Assembly: GCA_001557505.1 (NCBI GenBank)
Contig: LSAX01000010.1
Coordinates: forward strand, 2,294,001-2,358,000
Origin: Reticulascus tulasneorum
Taxonomy: Eukaryota > Ascomycota > Sordariomycetes > Glomerellales > Reticulascaceae
DNA length: 64,000 nucleotides
Direction: 5' to 3'
The notes beneath the pieces are model-generated. The model saw nothing but the letters and a program-made list of their open reading frames with translations. It ran no database searches and was not told where the DNA came from. This document shows positions 40,930-51,838 of the stretch, piece by piece. Numbering within the stretch: position 1 is the first letter of the stretch; each line of letters begins with the position of its first letter. Both the position numbers and the translations under genes were made by a program.

Positions 40930-43026
40930 AGGCAGTTTGGTAAAACTTTGTTATGCTTTGAACTGCAGTCAAAAGAATGATGTTTCGAAGCTGGATGATG
41001 TGCCGTAGAGCTCGTATTTTTTTCTCCTATAGAGACTAGAAAAGACAAACCTCTGGTTATGACAATAGCATCGGTCCACATATAGGTGCTATGGACCGCG
41101 CCAATGGAAGATTTAGTCGGTCAGGGCAGATATTGGATGACCAGGTCTTCAATGCCTCATGACCAGATAGTCACACATTAGGACCGGCCACTTGAGGGGG
41201 TTTGTCGGCTCCTTAACAATCTCGCCTTGGACTACGGCACGCTTGATCCAGCCATCCATGTGCCCGTCGCACATGAGCTCATGTTGACTAAGCTATCGGC
41301 TGCATCATAAATCGAAGTTAAAGGTATTACATATGATTATCTTGTCGCTTGCTAGTCTTGCCTCGGCTCCGCATTTGCCCGGCAGTTATGCAATCGAACA
41401 ATCCCTGGGAGCGAGACAACCAAGACGATACTTTTCCAATATCTTGGTTGAGGGAAAGACGAGGCTGTTTTTCCCTGGTGAATCTTTGCCAGGTTACGTC
41501 TGCAGCTCCTCCAGCCCTTCGAGTTGTGGAGACACCAGCATACAGTAATTACTCCCCCAATAGCAGAGTCGCGAATTTAGATATGGATGCGAAGTATATC
41601 ATGCACCGCGTGGATAAGAGCAAAGATGCACAAGCTTCGCGCGCGAACTCAAATCGTGTATCGCGTATTAGCTTGGCATTTTCGAATACCGACATTGGAT
41701 CGGCAGGGTTCGGGAGTTGGAACAGATGTGATCGGGGAAAGAGCAGTCATCAGATGCAAGGTATTATTACATAGGTATGTACTTGCTACCTACCGCCATG
41801 TGCATCTGTGTTGTATCGTATTACGAATCAGTAACGTACTACGTAGGTAGGAGTTCCCTACATCGCAATATCCACGCAGGGAATAACCTGTTCGACGTCC
41901 AAGGAAACATATGGTTACCAGGGATATCTTGCAGGTCTCACTGGTCCGAACAATGTACATGCGTAGTTACATACGTAGGAGTCACGCTTGGTGGGGGGTG
42001 GGGATCGGACGGACACATGTGGCGAAAGCTGGGCAATCTGTTTCCATCGACCCAACCAGATGGAGGAAGGGAGATCTCATCGGCTCCCCCCTTATTATTA
42101 CATGCAGACTCGGCTTGTTTCAGACCCCTTCCCCTAGCTCCTCCCTGTCAACTGTCCGCGGTTCCAATTGCCCTTCTTAACCTATTTCATTCGCTGAAAA
42201 AGTGACAGACCTGGCCCCAGCGGTGGGTCAGTGGCGTCCAGTCGAGGAGAACATGAGCCGAAAGATTGCAGTGCGCCCACCAGCGTGTGGCTGGTCTCAC
42301 ACGCTAAAAGTCACTTCACTCCACTCTTCCTCCAGTGTGTGTACGATGTACCTTACAGTAGGTATGTGTACCTAACGCTATTCATAGGGCATGCTCGGCG
42401 TAGGAGTACCTACCAGATGGGTGTAAGTACAATGGCCACGGTTCTACCTCGTCCAGGACAAATGATACGATTTCAAAGACTGGGGAAACATTTTCGATCC
42501 CCAAACAAAACCTTACCAGGTGCCACAATTGCGATAACCCAGCGGGTGTGGTGGTGCTACGCTTACGAGTAGGACATATAGTGGTAGTCCATGCCACTTC
42601 CATTTTTCACTTTGGGCCGCTACCTACAAAACTTCGTAGTGCCTCTCATCCTAGGGCGTCCGTCCGTCCTTCAACTTCCCACATCTCCACCTTCTTTATC
42701 TTTCTTTCCTTCACACTCTTTTTCTCTCTTCATATCGCCAGTCTTGCGATTGATTCGTTTCTTTTTCCATTTCCCCCCCATTCCTTCCCTCGTCTCGCAG
42801 TGACGTGACGACTTCTGCTTATCGCGATCCTTGTCTGGTTTCTGGGGACATCTTGCAGGCTTCGATAACTCCTCAAAATTAGCTTACTCTCCTTTGCACT
42901 TCTAGGCCCAATTCTCAGCGAACTTCGACCCCAAAGCTGCATTTTCACGTCAGTGGGTCCTAACCGGAAGCTGCTCGGTAGTGCAGAAACGCCGTTCTCT
43001 TCTTTTCTCGACCCCATTGCTCCGGA
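40930..43026. other. 2.1-kb intergenic region
   Basis: No gene seen; the longest frames are overlapping and family-less. CTACCTA/TAGGTAG elements recur around 41766-41850 and 42344-42412. The last 370 bp are C/T-rich and act as the probable promoter and leader of the ferric reductase. Confidence 0.5.
42655..43026 (+). promoter_or_regulatory. C/T-rich promoter and leader of ferric reductase
   Basis: A strongly pyrimidine-rich block at about 42655-42790 precedes the start codon by 240 bp, typical of fungal transcription-start regions. By eye I found no copy of the iron-responsive GATA site ATCWGATAA here. Confidence 0.35.
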
Positions 43027-44921
43027 ATGGCGTCGTCCAACTCATCCGGTGGCTCGGGCTCCACGCAGTTCAAACAGGCAGACTCCGACGTCACCGTGGA
43101 CAATGAGACTCTTTCGACGTATATACTCCTCATCTGTGCTGGTCTTTCAGCTTCACTCATAGTTTGGAGAGTTGGGAACGAACTGGTCAAATACGTTCGC
43201 ACAGTTACTTGCTTGAATAACGACACCCAACGATACTTTGCTATACCCACTCAAAAACTCTCATTTTTTAAAAAGAATATCCTTTACGCCCCTTTGTTCC
43301 GTAAGAGGCACAACCGCGAGTTCCAGCTTAGTACTGCCGTCAATATCGGCACGCTTCCAACTCGTCTTCAATTCCTCTTTCTCGCTGGTTACTTTGCAAC
43401 GAATATCGCTATATGCATCGTCAACATACCGTTCGCGGGATCCTTTGCCTCTGCCGCCGACCATCTACGAAAACGCACGGGCATTCTGGCCCTTGTCAAC
43501 ATGGTTCGTTGCCTCCGCCGACTATGCCCATGGCCATGTCGGCTCCCCTGACGGCATGCAAGTTGGCATCTCTAACGGTGTATCAGATTCCGCTTTTCTT
43601 AATGGCCGGGAGGAACAACCCACTCATTCGACTGCTAGGAATCTCTTTTGACACTTTCAACCTACTCCACCGCTGGTTCGGTCGCGTGGTCGTGCTGGAG
43701 TCCCTCGCCCACACGCTTGCGTTCCTAGCCAAACAGGCAAATACCAAAGGTTGGGAAGCAGGTATCCAGACGGTTCTAACGGCTGAGTACATGAAGTGGG
43801 GATTTATTGTCAGCATGCCGCAGTCTCGTCATGAAGCAGAGTTCTAACAAAAGTCGCAGGCAACATGTGCACTTGTGGCGATAAGCATCCAGGCAGCAAG
43901 TCCAATAAGGCACGCCTTCTACGAGACTTTCAAACTGTTCCATATTGCTCTCGCCATACTTGCGGTTGTGGGTATCTGGTACCACTTGCAACTGAAGGAA
44001 CTTCCCCAGATCAAGTACTTGTTCCCAGTCATCGCCTTTTGGGCACTGGACCGAGGTTCTCGTCTTCTCCGCATCTTGTATTCCAATATCGGAAATGGAG
44101 GCACTACGGCTGTTGTTGAAGCACTTCCTGGCGATGCATGCCGAGTAACCGTGACCATGGCTCGCCCATGGACCTTTCGACCTGGCCAGCATGCCTATAT
44201 GTACATGCCAATGATTGGTATGTGGCAGTCACATCCCTTCTCGGTCGCCTGGAGCGAAGAGGCTACAGATGTAGCCTCAGAGAAGCTGGCGATGAATCGC
44301 CAAGACATTCTGGAAATGCGCAAAACCAGCATGTCGTTCGTTATCCGTGCCAGAACAGGTTTCACAAACAGGCTGTACAAGAAAGCTGCCGCTTGCCCCG
44401 ATGGCAAGCTGCACACGACCTGCCTAGTAGAGGGACCCTACGGCGGGGTACACAGCATGCACTCCTATGGAACGGTCATGCTTTTTGCAGGAGGTGTCGG
44501 CATCACTCATCAGGTGCCGCACGTGAGAGATCTTGTCGTTGGCTATGCAAACGGAACGGTTGCCGTCCGGAAGATCACCTTGGTTTGGATCATTCAAAGC
44601 CCAGAACATCTGGAGTGGATTCGTCCATGGATGACTGAAATTCTTGCCATGGAAAAGCGTCGGGAAGTTTTGCGTATCATGCTCTTTGTGAGCAGGCCAC
44701 GGTCAACCAAGGAGATTCACAGTCCTTCTGCGACAGTCCAGATGTTCCCCGGCCGACCCAACATCGAGACGCTTTTGAGCATCGAGATGGAGCAGCAAAT
44801 CGGCGCTATGGCAGTGAGTGTGTGCGGTCCAGGGGCGTTAACCGACGAGGTGCGACTTGCCGTGCGCAATCGCCAATATAGCAGCACTATTGATTTTGTA
44901 GAAGAGGCATTCTCGTATTGA
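43027..44921 (+). CDS. Ferric reductase (FRE family, NADPH-dependent), 586 aa
   Basis: Three exons: 43027-43503, 43587-43808 and 43860-44921, all phase 0. The transmembrane core has two pairs of haem-binding histidines, His187/His201 (NLLHRWFG, ESLAHTL) and His261/His275 (KLFHIAL, GIWYH), each 14 apart as in bis-haem reductases. The cytosolic part has the FAD motif HPFSVAW after RPGQHAYMYMP, and the NADPH-site glycines GGVGITHQ with a C-terminal CGPGAL. The N-terminus has a membrane helix but no Cys-rich secreted region. Such proteins reduce Fe(III) or Cu(II) at the plasma membrane for uptake; the metal is inferred. Removal of the second intron restores the GFIATCALVAISIQ helix. No ferroxidase or permease gene lies next to it. 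Confidence 0.9.
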
Positions 44922-45542
44922 CATCCAAGTCAGCCAATTGGCGAATGTCATGTGAGCACAGCAGACAACGGAAATCCAGTATTGAACGTTAAAGTTAGAT
45001 GTCCTCATTGGGCGGACGGGGAAACCTTGGAGTCGGCGGCTCCATTAGGGATAGAGTCGCGATCATTTTCGATGTACATATATTTAGGGATACGACGGAA
45101 GGCAATGTTTTAGGCACGGATATATGGATATGTATGAAATCTATGAAGATAAAGAATGTAAAGTGGAGTTCGTCTATGAATGAATAAGTTAGGTATGTAA
45201 TAGTTATTGGGCAGCCTCGCTACCGGGTCTGGTGCAGCGCTATATATATGTACCTTCTCCAAATGCGCGGCATCATCCTCAGCAGTACCCCGCCATCCGC
45301 GAGTGGACATTCCTCATCCTCGTACCGTTAATACCTTGGACTAGCAAGGTAGTCAGTCTATGGTGACCTAAGAGAGTAGTTTACCATACTTCCATGTTGG
45401 CCCTACATACTATTGATCGCTCCAGTTCATCATCCGAGCAATCTTGGCCCTAGATCTCTTCACAGCTAGCAACGGTAGTGGCCAGCCCGTGACCTGCTCC
45501 AAACCACATCGTCCGTCTGAAAGTGTCGGCAGATTCATGACC
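44922..45542. other. Intergenic spacer
   Basis: About 0.6 kb between two plus-strand genes. An AT-rich patch near 45070-45250. No gene seen. Confidence 0.5.
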
Positions 45543-45929
45543 ATGGGCCTGGCATACAACACGTACCTCAATAGCAGCAAAATATATGGCTGCAAGAGCT
45601 GCAAAGCCCACTTGGCAAATCATGAGGACATCATTAGCCGAGTAAGTGGCCAGTTGGCATCTCCGACTATGAAAGTCTGACTAACTCCTTGCCAGAACTT
45701 CCGTGGCCAGCACGGCAAGGCATACCTATTTAACAGTGTTGTAAACATTGATACCGGCGAACCGAGTGAGCGAAATATGACTACGGGGAGACATATTGTC
45801 AGGGATATCACCTGCAAGCAATGCAAGGAGACTGTCGGGTGGAAATATGACAAGGCCTACGAAGCTACCGAGAAATACAAGGAGGGCAAGTACATACTTG
45901 AGGCAGAGTTGCTATGCAACGTCACATGA
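45543..45929 (+). CDS. MOH1: Yippee-family zinc-binding protein, 110 aa
   Basis: Two exons, 45543-45641 and 45696-45929, joined in phase 0. The zinc ligands are Cys17/Cys20 (IYGCKSC) and Cys73/Cys76 (DITCKQC), with the Yippee signatures NFRGQHGKAYLF and TGRHIVRDITC between them, and GWKYDKAYE after them. Length is right for the family. An in-frame ATG two codons upstream exists, but MGLAYNTYL matches the usual start. The fold resembles Mis18 and cereblon domains. In yeast Moh1 associates with the Vid30/GID ubiquitin-ligase complex, which degrades gluconeogenic enzymes. Confidence 0.92.
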
Positions 45930-46352
45930 ATGGTGCCCATGGCGGGCTTGGAATCACAGGCAAAGCAGAAGGTGCATATAGCGGCGTCATGATGGTTTTG
46001 GTTCACGACTTCACTTGTATATTTGAATAAGGGTCGCTATCATTTCGCACAGTAGCAAAGTATACCGTTTTGATGCATTCTGCGCAAGTTATCCGATTTT
46101 CTCTATGCTATCTGTCTCTAGAAATGAATAGATGGCCGGCAAGAATGCTTCGACCACCAGAGATTGCAATATAGGACTATGACACATGATCCTGCCCTAC
46201 AGGAGGGGAAATGTAGTCAAGCTCAAACGCGTATCTGCTGGGCCGAAAACTCACCCCACTATGTATAGTACACAAGACTGACGCGATGGCAAAGTCTTTA
46301 CACCATGCAATCATCGATGCCTCGCTAGGACCATGCGCCTACCCTTCGTTGA
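45930..46352. other. Convergent spacer
   Basis: 3' flanks of the Yippee gene and the minus-strand transporter. Nothing else recognised. Confidence 0.5.
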
Positions 46353-47711
46353 CTAATGATGCTCAATAGGATCTTCTGGGAGGAGCGCCTCAACCTCCTC
46401 GTCCACCATGAGACACTTGAGTGGTGGCTGTACAATTCCGTTGAACAGAAATGTGAAATAAACAAGAAGCGCAAACCCCACAACTTGAAGCCACTTGAAG
46501 GTCTCCCACTTGAGTCCCAAAGAAACAATCCAGATGAACAGGGTCCGACACGTGTCGATGGTCGACCTAGACGTAGCGCTGACACTTCTGGTTACGGACA
46601 ACCCAAAGAAGTTGAATCCACTAACCAGCGGTCCGTTAACCAAAACTATATCATGGCAATCGAGAATCGGGGTCGGTAACTTACCCAATGCTAATCATGA
46701 TAAGAACACTCGATCCGGCGAGTTCCTTGTACGTGGTTATTTGGCGCCAGCCCTCGGCCATGTCGAAATACCCATATCGACCGCCTTCGGTCCGCCCTAC
46801 AGCAAAGTGTAGAATGACCATACCGAGCACGGTAACGATGAAGCCAAACATTCCCTCCCAGCCAACAACCTTAATTGGTTCTATTGCTGAACGCTCGAGT
46901 ATCCACTCTTCCAAGACAAACTGCGTTGCGGTGAATACTTGCGCGATAGCTATTAGCAGCACTCCAACGACAGTCATCAAGGCGCTGGAGGTTGGTTTGG
47001 ACTCGCCAAGGGTCGAAGCATGTGCCGCGGCATTTGTAGCTTCGTCCTTTGCCTCGTGGTATAGTGCGCCGGCTAACCCAACGATGGCGACGCCGACCAT
47101 GACGCCGAAGAGCGAGAGCCACTGGAATAGATGAAGTCGCCTGTGGAGAAATAGAACGCTAAATGTCCCCACAAATAACACGATTGCTCCCCTGGTCATT
47201 TGATATATGGAGGCGACCACGAGGAGAAGGCCAATGTTCATAAGGGTCGTACCACATATGTCGCAAATGGCAGGAAGAGCCAACAGCAGGATTCGGTGTC
47301 CACGAAGGACTGATGGCTTTAGTGCCTCCGTTTCAGTGCTGCCAGAAGCGGCTACATCATCTGTATCGTTTGTATTCACTGCCTCGTAGCCATTCTCAGT
47401 TGGTGACCTCTTTGATGTGATACGTCGGTAAAATGCCATGCCGCCTATAACAAGCCAGCAACCCATCTCACCGACGAACATTTGCGCTGTTTGTAAGACC
47501 GGCTGGTTGAAATATCCGCGATTCGCTGGGTTCTCGCTGTTACAATGTCGTACACACTGGTTATCCTGGAGCAATGGGTTAGGGTTGCTACAAACAGAAC
47601 ATCGAGATGCGGGTTCCGGCAACACACCTGGTATTTGGTGAGTAGCGTGTTCATAACGCCGGTCAGCAGCATCATGCCAACCAAGAATGGGAGAGATGCT
47701 CTTGAAGCCAT
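46353..47711 (-). CDS. SLC35F6-like drug/metabolite-family transporter, 410 aa
   Basis: Three exons: 47628-47711, 46685-47565 and 46353-46620; the phases close exactly. The N-terminus MASRASLPFLVGMMLLTGVM is the first membrane helix, and roughly ten hydrophobic helices follow. Landmarks include TTLMNIGLLL, SIYQMTRGAIVLFVGTFSVL, and FNFFGLSVTRSVSATSRSTI with the conserved Ser/Thr-rich end. A charged loop separates helices 2 and 3, and the tail is acidic (EEVEALLPEDPIEHH). Relatives are predicted nucleotide-sugar-like transporters of the lysosome, vacuole or mitochondrion; the substrate is unknown. The last intron uses the TTAG acceptor at 46621; the nearer ATAG would break the frame. Confidence 0.86.
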
Positions 47712-48558
47712 GATGAACAAGTTTGTCCTCAGAACCCCCGGGTTGGGATCTATGAGGCGGTGATGTGTTTGAGGCAGAAATGGTAGTAGGTTAAGCACAC
47801 TTGAGGCTCCGGCACATGCCGAATGGTTACCCCAACTGGCGACAAACAAAGCCACGTAGTAATCGAACTACAAAGTCGAATACCGTAGATTCACGACAGA
47901 AAATTTGCACCAGAAGCAGAAAAAGAAAGCTGCAAGCTGTATAAAATGCCTGCAGTGTTAGAACATACAATTATAAGATATCTTTGATGGCTTTAGCCCG
48001 GTCTGTTTTCAGACAAAGGACTTTGATGTAATCGACCTAATAAGAATGACATGTATACTTGGCTCAGAGTCACATGGACGTGCGTAGCTTGTACATATGC
48101 ATTGTAGGTCCCGCCAGTGCTGTTTATACAAAATTAGTGGAGAGCACAAAGGCAGTATGTAATATTCTGAAGGTAAGAGGTTGAAACTAAAGGATATTAT
48201 CAGGAGTCAGCGGCACTGTCTATGCAGATATATGATTTATACCTGCTTTTTTGTTTCAGGTCCACTTGCAATTTTTGGTGTTATTATTGTGCAAAGTACA
48301 AGATCCCTTGGTTTGAGTAACTCCCGCCTAGTGCTGGTAGTGTCATGTGGTGGCTTTTTGAATGGTGGAACACAGTACTGCGCACGCCAAACTGCAGTGA
48401 AATCCTGGGGTTTGCGATAGATGCCTTTGTGAAGTCGAAATGATTAGAACTTATTTGCGATAACGCGTAAGTTGCCAGTTAACTCAAATGAAAGGACATG
48501 GCAATTGGTACATATTAAGAAAGAATTGGTATGTATTAAGGAATAATATTCTACCAGC
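47712..48558. other. Intergenic spacer, promoter of the transporter not in sight of another gene
   Basis: About 0.85 kb between a gene on the minus strand and the 3' end of the next minus-strand gene. Several AT-rich patches around 47930-48200. No gene recognised. Confidence 0.5.
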
Positions 48559-49623
48559 CTACCCATTCGACGTTCTCTTTTTGTCCTTCTTGTTCTTCTT
48601 ATCCTTGGGTTTTTTATCCTTGATATTATTATAGTGCGTGATTCCAAGCTCGCTGTCTCTCGCAAGCCGCTCCTGATCTTGCACGCTGACTGGGACGCCT
48701 TCAATGCGCTTGATCTTCTTGCCTTCATAAAACATCATGTAACCGCCAATACCAGCGGCACCACAGGCAAGAGCCACAAACAAACCCACCGTCCAGCCCG
48801 GCCGATCATAACGATTCATTGCCCACATAAAGGCAGACAGTACAACTTGAAGAAATGTATTCCAAACATTGAACCAGATGACAAAGTCCATCTTCCATAT
48901 TGGTGTTGCTGGAGCACGTTGGCCGGTGAGAGGGGCCCCTGGAATAGACTTCTCTGGGTGTGGGACATTGAGCAGAGGTCTTGGTAGGGATAGTTCCTCG
49001 ATGTTAGCTGGACCAATGTCTGCTGGCAATTGCTCCGATCCTGGTAGACGATACCAACCCCGGTGAATTCCCGCAAGACGGCGGAGGGCTTCGGTTCTCC
49101 CTCTAAATCGGTATTGGAGGAGGAAGTAAAGGTCTCTAAACCTCCAAGGAGCCAGCCCAAAGCCCGTGACACAGAATAAAGCGTTGACTATTTGTGAATC
49201 CCACTCGATCCACTTGCGGCGAGGCGAGTTGATGTCGTTGCATGTGGGATGACACATAGCCGGCGAAGCATTGCAGAGGAGCAAAAAGAGCATGCCTCCC
49301 CATGCCACAACTAGCAACCCATATACAAGAACAAAAAATCCTATGGGGGTAAGGCAAAATTTTCCAAAGGCAACTGCGCCAAGCTTGAACGATTCGCCGA
49401 AGGAATGGGATGGAGGGAAATGGTATCCATTCGCAAAAGGTTCCGAAAGATTTTGTGGCTCCACGGCGGAGCTGACTGCGGTGCTCACGACCGTATGATC
49501 ATCGTCGTCGCTCGCGTGAAGCCCCGTCGTTGCTGGGTGCTTTGGGCTTACCGGCGATGGGCTAGCACCATTATAACGATAGCTCTTTTCCTTCTCGCCA
49601 TGCGAGGAGTCGGCACCCGCCAT
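48559..49623 (-). CDS. DUF2985-type fungal membrane protein, 354 aa
   Basis: Single exon starting MAGADSSHGEKEK and ending in a Lys-rich tail (KKDKKRTSNG). A Ser/Pro/Asp-rich cytosolic N-terminus (about 1-90) precedes hydrophobic helices: LTPIGFFVLVYGLLVVAWGG, VNALFCVTGFGLAPW, FVIWFNVWNTFLQVV, and WTVGLFVALACGAAGIGGYM. The Cys-containing loop CNASPAMCHPTCNDINSPRR and the RFRDLYFLLQYRF block are typical of the fungal DUF2985 family as I remember it. Members are often labelled alpha-L-rhamnosidase by propagation error; nothing here supports glycosidase activity. Function unknown, probably a multi-pass membrane protein. Confidence 0.8.
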   Translation of the reverse strand: MAGADSSHGEKEKSYRYNGASPSPVSPKHPATTGLHASDDDDHTVVSTAVSSAVEPQNLSEPFANGYHFPPSHSFGESFKLGAVAFGKFCLTPIGFFVLVYGLLVVAWGGMLFLLLCNASPAMCHPTCNDINSPRRKWIEWDSQIVNALFCVTGFGLAPWRFRDLYFLLQYRFRGRTEALRRLAGIHRGWYRLPGSEQLPADIGPANIEELSLPRPLLNVPHPEKSIPGAPLTGQRAPATPIWKMDFVIWFNVWNTFLQVVLSAFMWAMNRYDRPGWTVGLFVALACGAAGIGGYMMFYEGKKIKRIEGVPVSVQDQERLARDSELGITHYNNIKDKKPKDKKNKKDKKRTSNG

Positions 49624-50552
49624 CTGATTCTATGGCGGAGTGTGGGTTTATAGGTGAACTGGAAGATCGCGATGACGTTAACACTTCATGAGAACGTCTT
49701 GCTTGACTTGGCGTGGACAGGTGAAGACAATTGGTTTGCTCGACAAGATCGAACAAATCCTTCCAGTGCCAGATGCGTTTTCTGTAAAGATGTGCGTGGA
49801 AGAGTAGCAGGCGGCTGGCAGCGATTCACGACACGCGGAACCGACCTAGGGCGTGGTAGAAATCGTAGATTGTGTAGGTACTTGAATCTGAAAGTGGTGA
49901 TTGTCGCGATGAACGATCAGAGGATGGACGGTATGGTAGATCTGGGAATGGGAATATGTAGTCGAAGTCAAACCATTACGGGACAGAACCAGCAGTGGCG
50001 AAGCAACCGATGACGCGAAATATTTCCTGTCGAATGCGTATCTTGGTACTTGTTGTGTTGTACCTAGCCTAGCAGGGTAAAGGGGTGTGGGAAGAAATGA
50101 GGCACACTGAAGAAGGGGGTCTTTGGAGTGCACGGCAGGAAGTCTCTGGCGGGAAACTTGGATTTGACCTCAGGAGGAAACGCCCACTAATTAATACCTA
50201 CCCTACCTACGTATGCGCTTAGCTCAGACCCTCAACGGATCCTAACGAGAATGGAGGGGATATGCCAATTAGCCGTGAAAGCCGTCAGCGTACCCCAGTG
50301 AATGCCGCTACTGCCTCCGATGACTGGTGGCCATTTACGACCAGTCCACATCCCCCGAGGCCCACGCTGTCGCAGGCCAAAGTTACTTCCGTTACGTACC
50401 TATGTGTGTCTAATGGATAAGTTGGATATTATGTACCGATCTATAGGGGCCACTCAGAGACCATGACGTAGACACTTGAGAGTTTCTAAACACCATCGTC
50501 ATGCACAAGGCAATGAAAGGTAAAGGATCACGCATTGGTTGTTGAGCGTTTC

Positions 50553-50590
50553 GGTTCGCCGAGCAAAGGCGGGTTCGCCGAGCAAAGGCG
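50553..50590. repeat. Two tandem copies of a 19-bp unit
   Basis: Two identical adjacent copies of GGTTCGCCGAGCAAAGGCG, a recent-looking slippage duplication in non-coding DNA. Confidence 0.9.
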
Positions 50591-50960
50591 ACTCCACGCG
50601 ATGACAGCGTGGTGCCACAGTGTTCTAGAGGGTTGCTCGACAATTTCACGATTCTAATCAGGCATTTGGTGGTCGATGTCCTCAGTCAGCCAGACCCGGC
50701 CTTCTCCATTTTCACTCGCTGGCGATAAAGGCAGGTATGCAGATACTTCGTACTACGCAAGGGAAAATAATGCTCCTCTACATAAGGTAGGTATTTCATG
50801 CCTGGAACTCAGCGTGCGAGAGACTATTGTGTGTATCGATGCCGAATTATTTCATCAAAGGCACACTTTTTGTCGAGACTCCGTTCGAAATACGTTCGTG
50901 CGAGGAAAGGTTGCATGAGAGGCTGCCAAACGCAATAGGCCCCTGTACAGTGGCGTCATG

Positions 50961-51036
50961 GGTAAACCCTGGGTGCTAGCTACCTACCTTATGTTAGGTA
51001 GATAGGCCTATATAATAGTAGGTAGTTGGGTTTACC
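50961..51036. repeat. Nested inverted repeat (hairpin-forming, 76 bp)
   Basis: Outer arms are GGTAAACCC (50961-50969) and GGGTTTACC (51028-51036). Inner arms are CTACCTAC (50980-50987) and GTAGGTAG (51018-51025); a further TAGGTAG at 50995-51001 can pair with the first inner arm instead. It lies about 200 bp upstream of SEN15. It may be a tiny MITE-like element or a regulatory hairpin. Confidence 0.7.
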
Positions 51037-51239
51037 ATCGAGCTACGGCTGGTACCTTACCTAACATACGCCTGAGGCAAGGAAGATGCGATGCCATGGG
51101 AAACCCTTTAAAACCTCCATGCACCAGTCTCAGACACCTAAGGCATGGTAGCCTACCTACGCATCGCCGGTCCTCCAGCAAGGACACATCTATGTTACCC
51201 TCGCCTACCTAAAAGATTTATCCTACACGCGTTTCAACC

Positions 51240-51725
51240 ATGGATGCCAACACCCAATTGACACCACTCATGGCACTTGTTGCCCATAATCTCAAGGAAC
51301 AGCATGATTGGACTTCAGTGCAGGTGCACAAACAGTCTCAACATGGCCAACAGTCTCTGCCGCGCCAGCTCATCAGTGGACTTCCACCCACAAGAATATA
51401 CATGCATCCAGATGAGCAAGTCATGGTCATCGAGGCGGAAAGAGCCACAGGGCAGCGGAGCAACGACCAGATGCCCGAGTACGAATGGGTGCTCCCGGTG
51501 CATCTAGCTGAAAAGTTTACCTTAGGCACTTTCGCTGACATCTTTGACTCCATTGGCGCTTTGCCCCGTGAGAAGCTCGCCGGGCTCGGCGAAGGCGAAC
51601 CCGTGGGCCCTTCTTGGAGGGGGTCAAGACGCCTGAAGCGACTATTACTGGCGGCAGTTCATGATGATTCAACTGTTGTTTACTATCTGGTGCACGAAGG
51701 CATTGTGAAGCCGCGGCAAAACTAA
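51240..51725 (+). CDS. SEN15: tRNA-splicing endonuclease subunit Sen15, 161 aa
   Basis: Single exon. The C-terminal block DDSTVVYYLVHEGIVKPRQN is the diagnostic end of fungal Sen15, with LKRLLLAAVHDDSTVVYYLV forming the subunit-interaction fold. The N-terminal MDANTQLTPLMALVAHNLKE helix and the central YEWVLPVHLAEKFTL also fit. Sen15 is a structural, non-catalytic partner that pairs with Sen34 in the four-subunit enzyme that cuts introns from pre-tRNAs. The length suits the family. Its 3' end faces the alcohol dehydrogenase stop, 113 bp away. Confidence 0.92.
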   Translation: MDANTQLTPLMALVAHNLKEQHDWTSVQVHKQSQHGQQSLPRQLISGLPPTRIYMHPDEQVMVIEAERATGQRSNDQMPEYEWVLPVHLAEKFTLGTFADIFDSIGALPREKLAGLGEGEPVGPSWRGSRRLKRLLLAAVHDDSTVVYYLVHEGIVKPRQN

Positions 51726-51838
51726 TGGATCCCGGCACTCAATCGTCGCCCCGTGCACGCCGTATGGCGAATTTATTTTCTTCGAAAGAGCACACCATTT
51801 CCCCTCCTGAGACTGCTTTTCTGGCTGTGTCTTGGCTG

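Larger units (their letters stand above)
49624..51239. other. 1.6-kb intergenic region with repeats
   Basis: Divergent promoter space between the DUF2985 gene and SEN15. It contains a 19-bp tandem duplication, a nested inverted repeat and many CTACCTA/TAGGTAG elements, listed separately. No gene seen. Confidence 0.5.

Noticed and set aside
48559..49623. Alpha-L-rhamnosidase label sometimes attached to this family
   Set aside because: The protein is a multi-pass membrane protein with no glycosidase motif or signal peptide.
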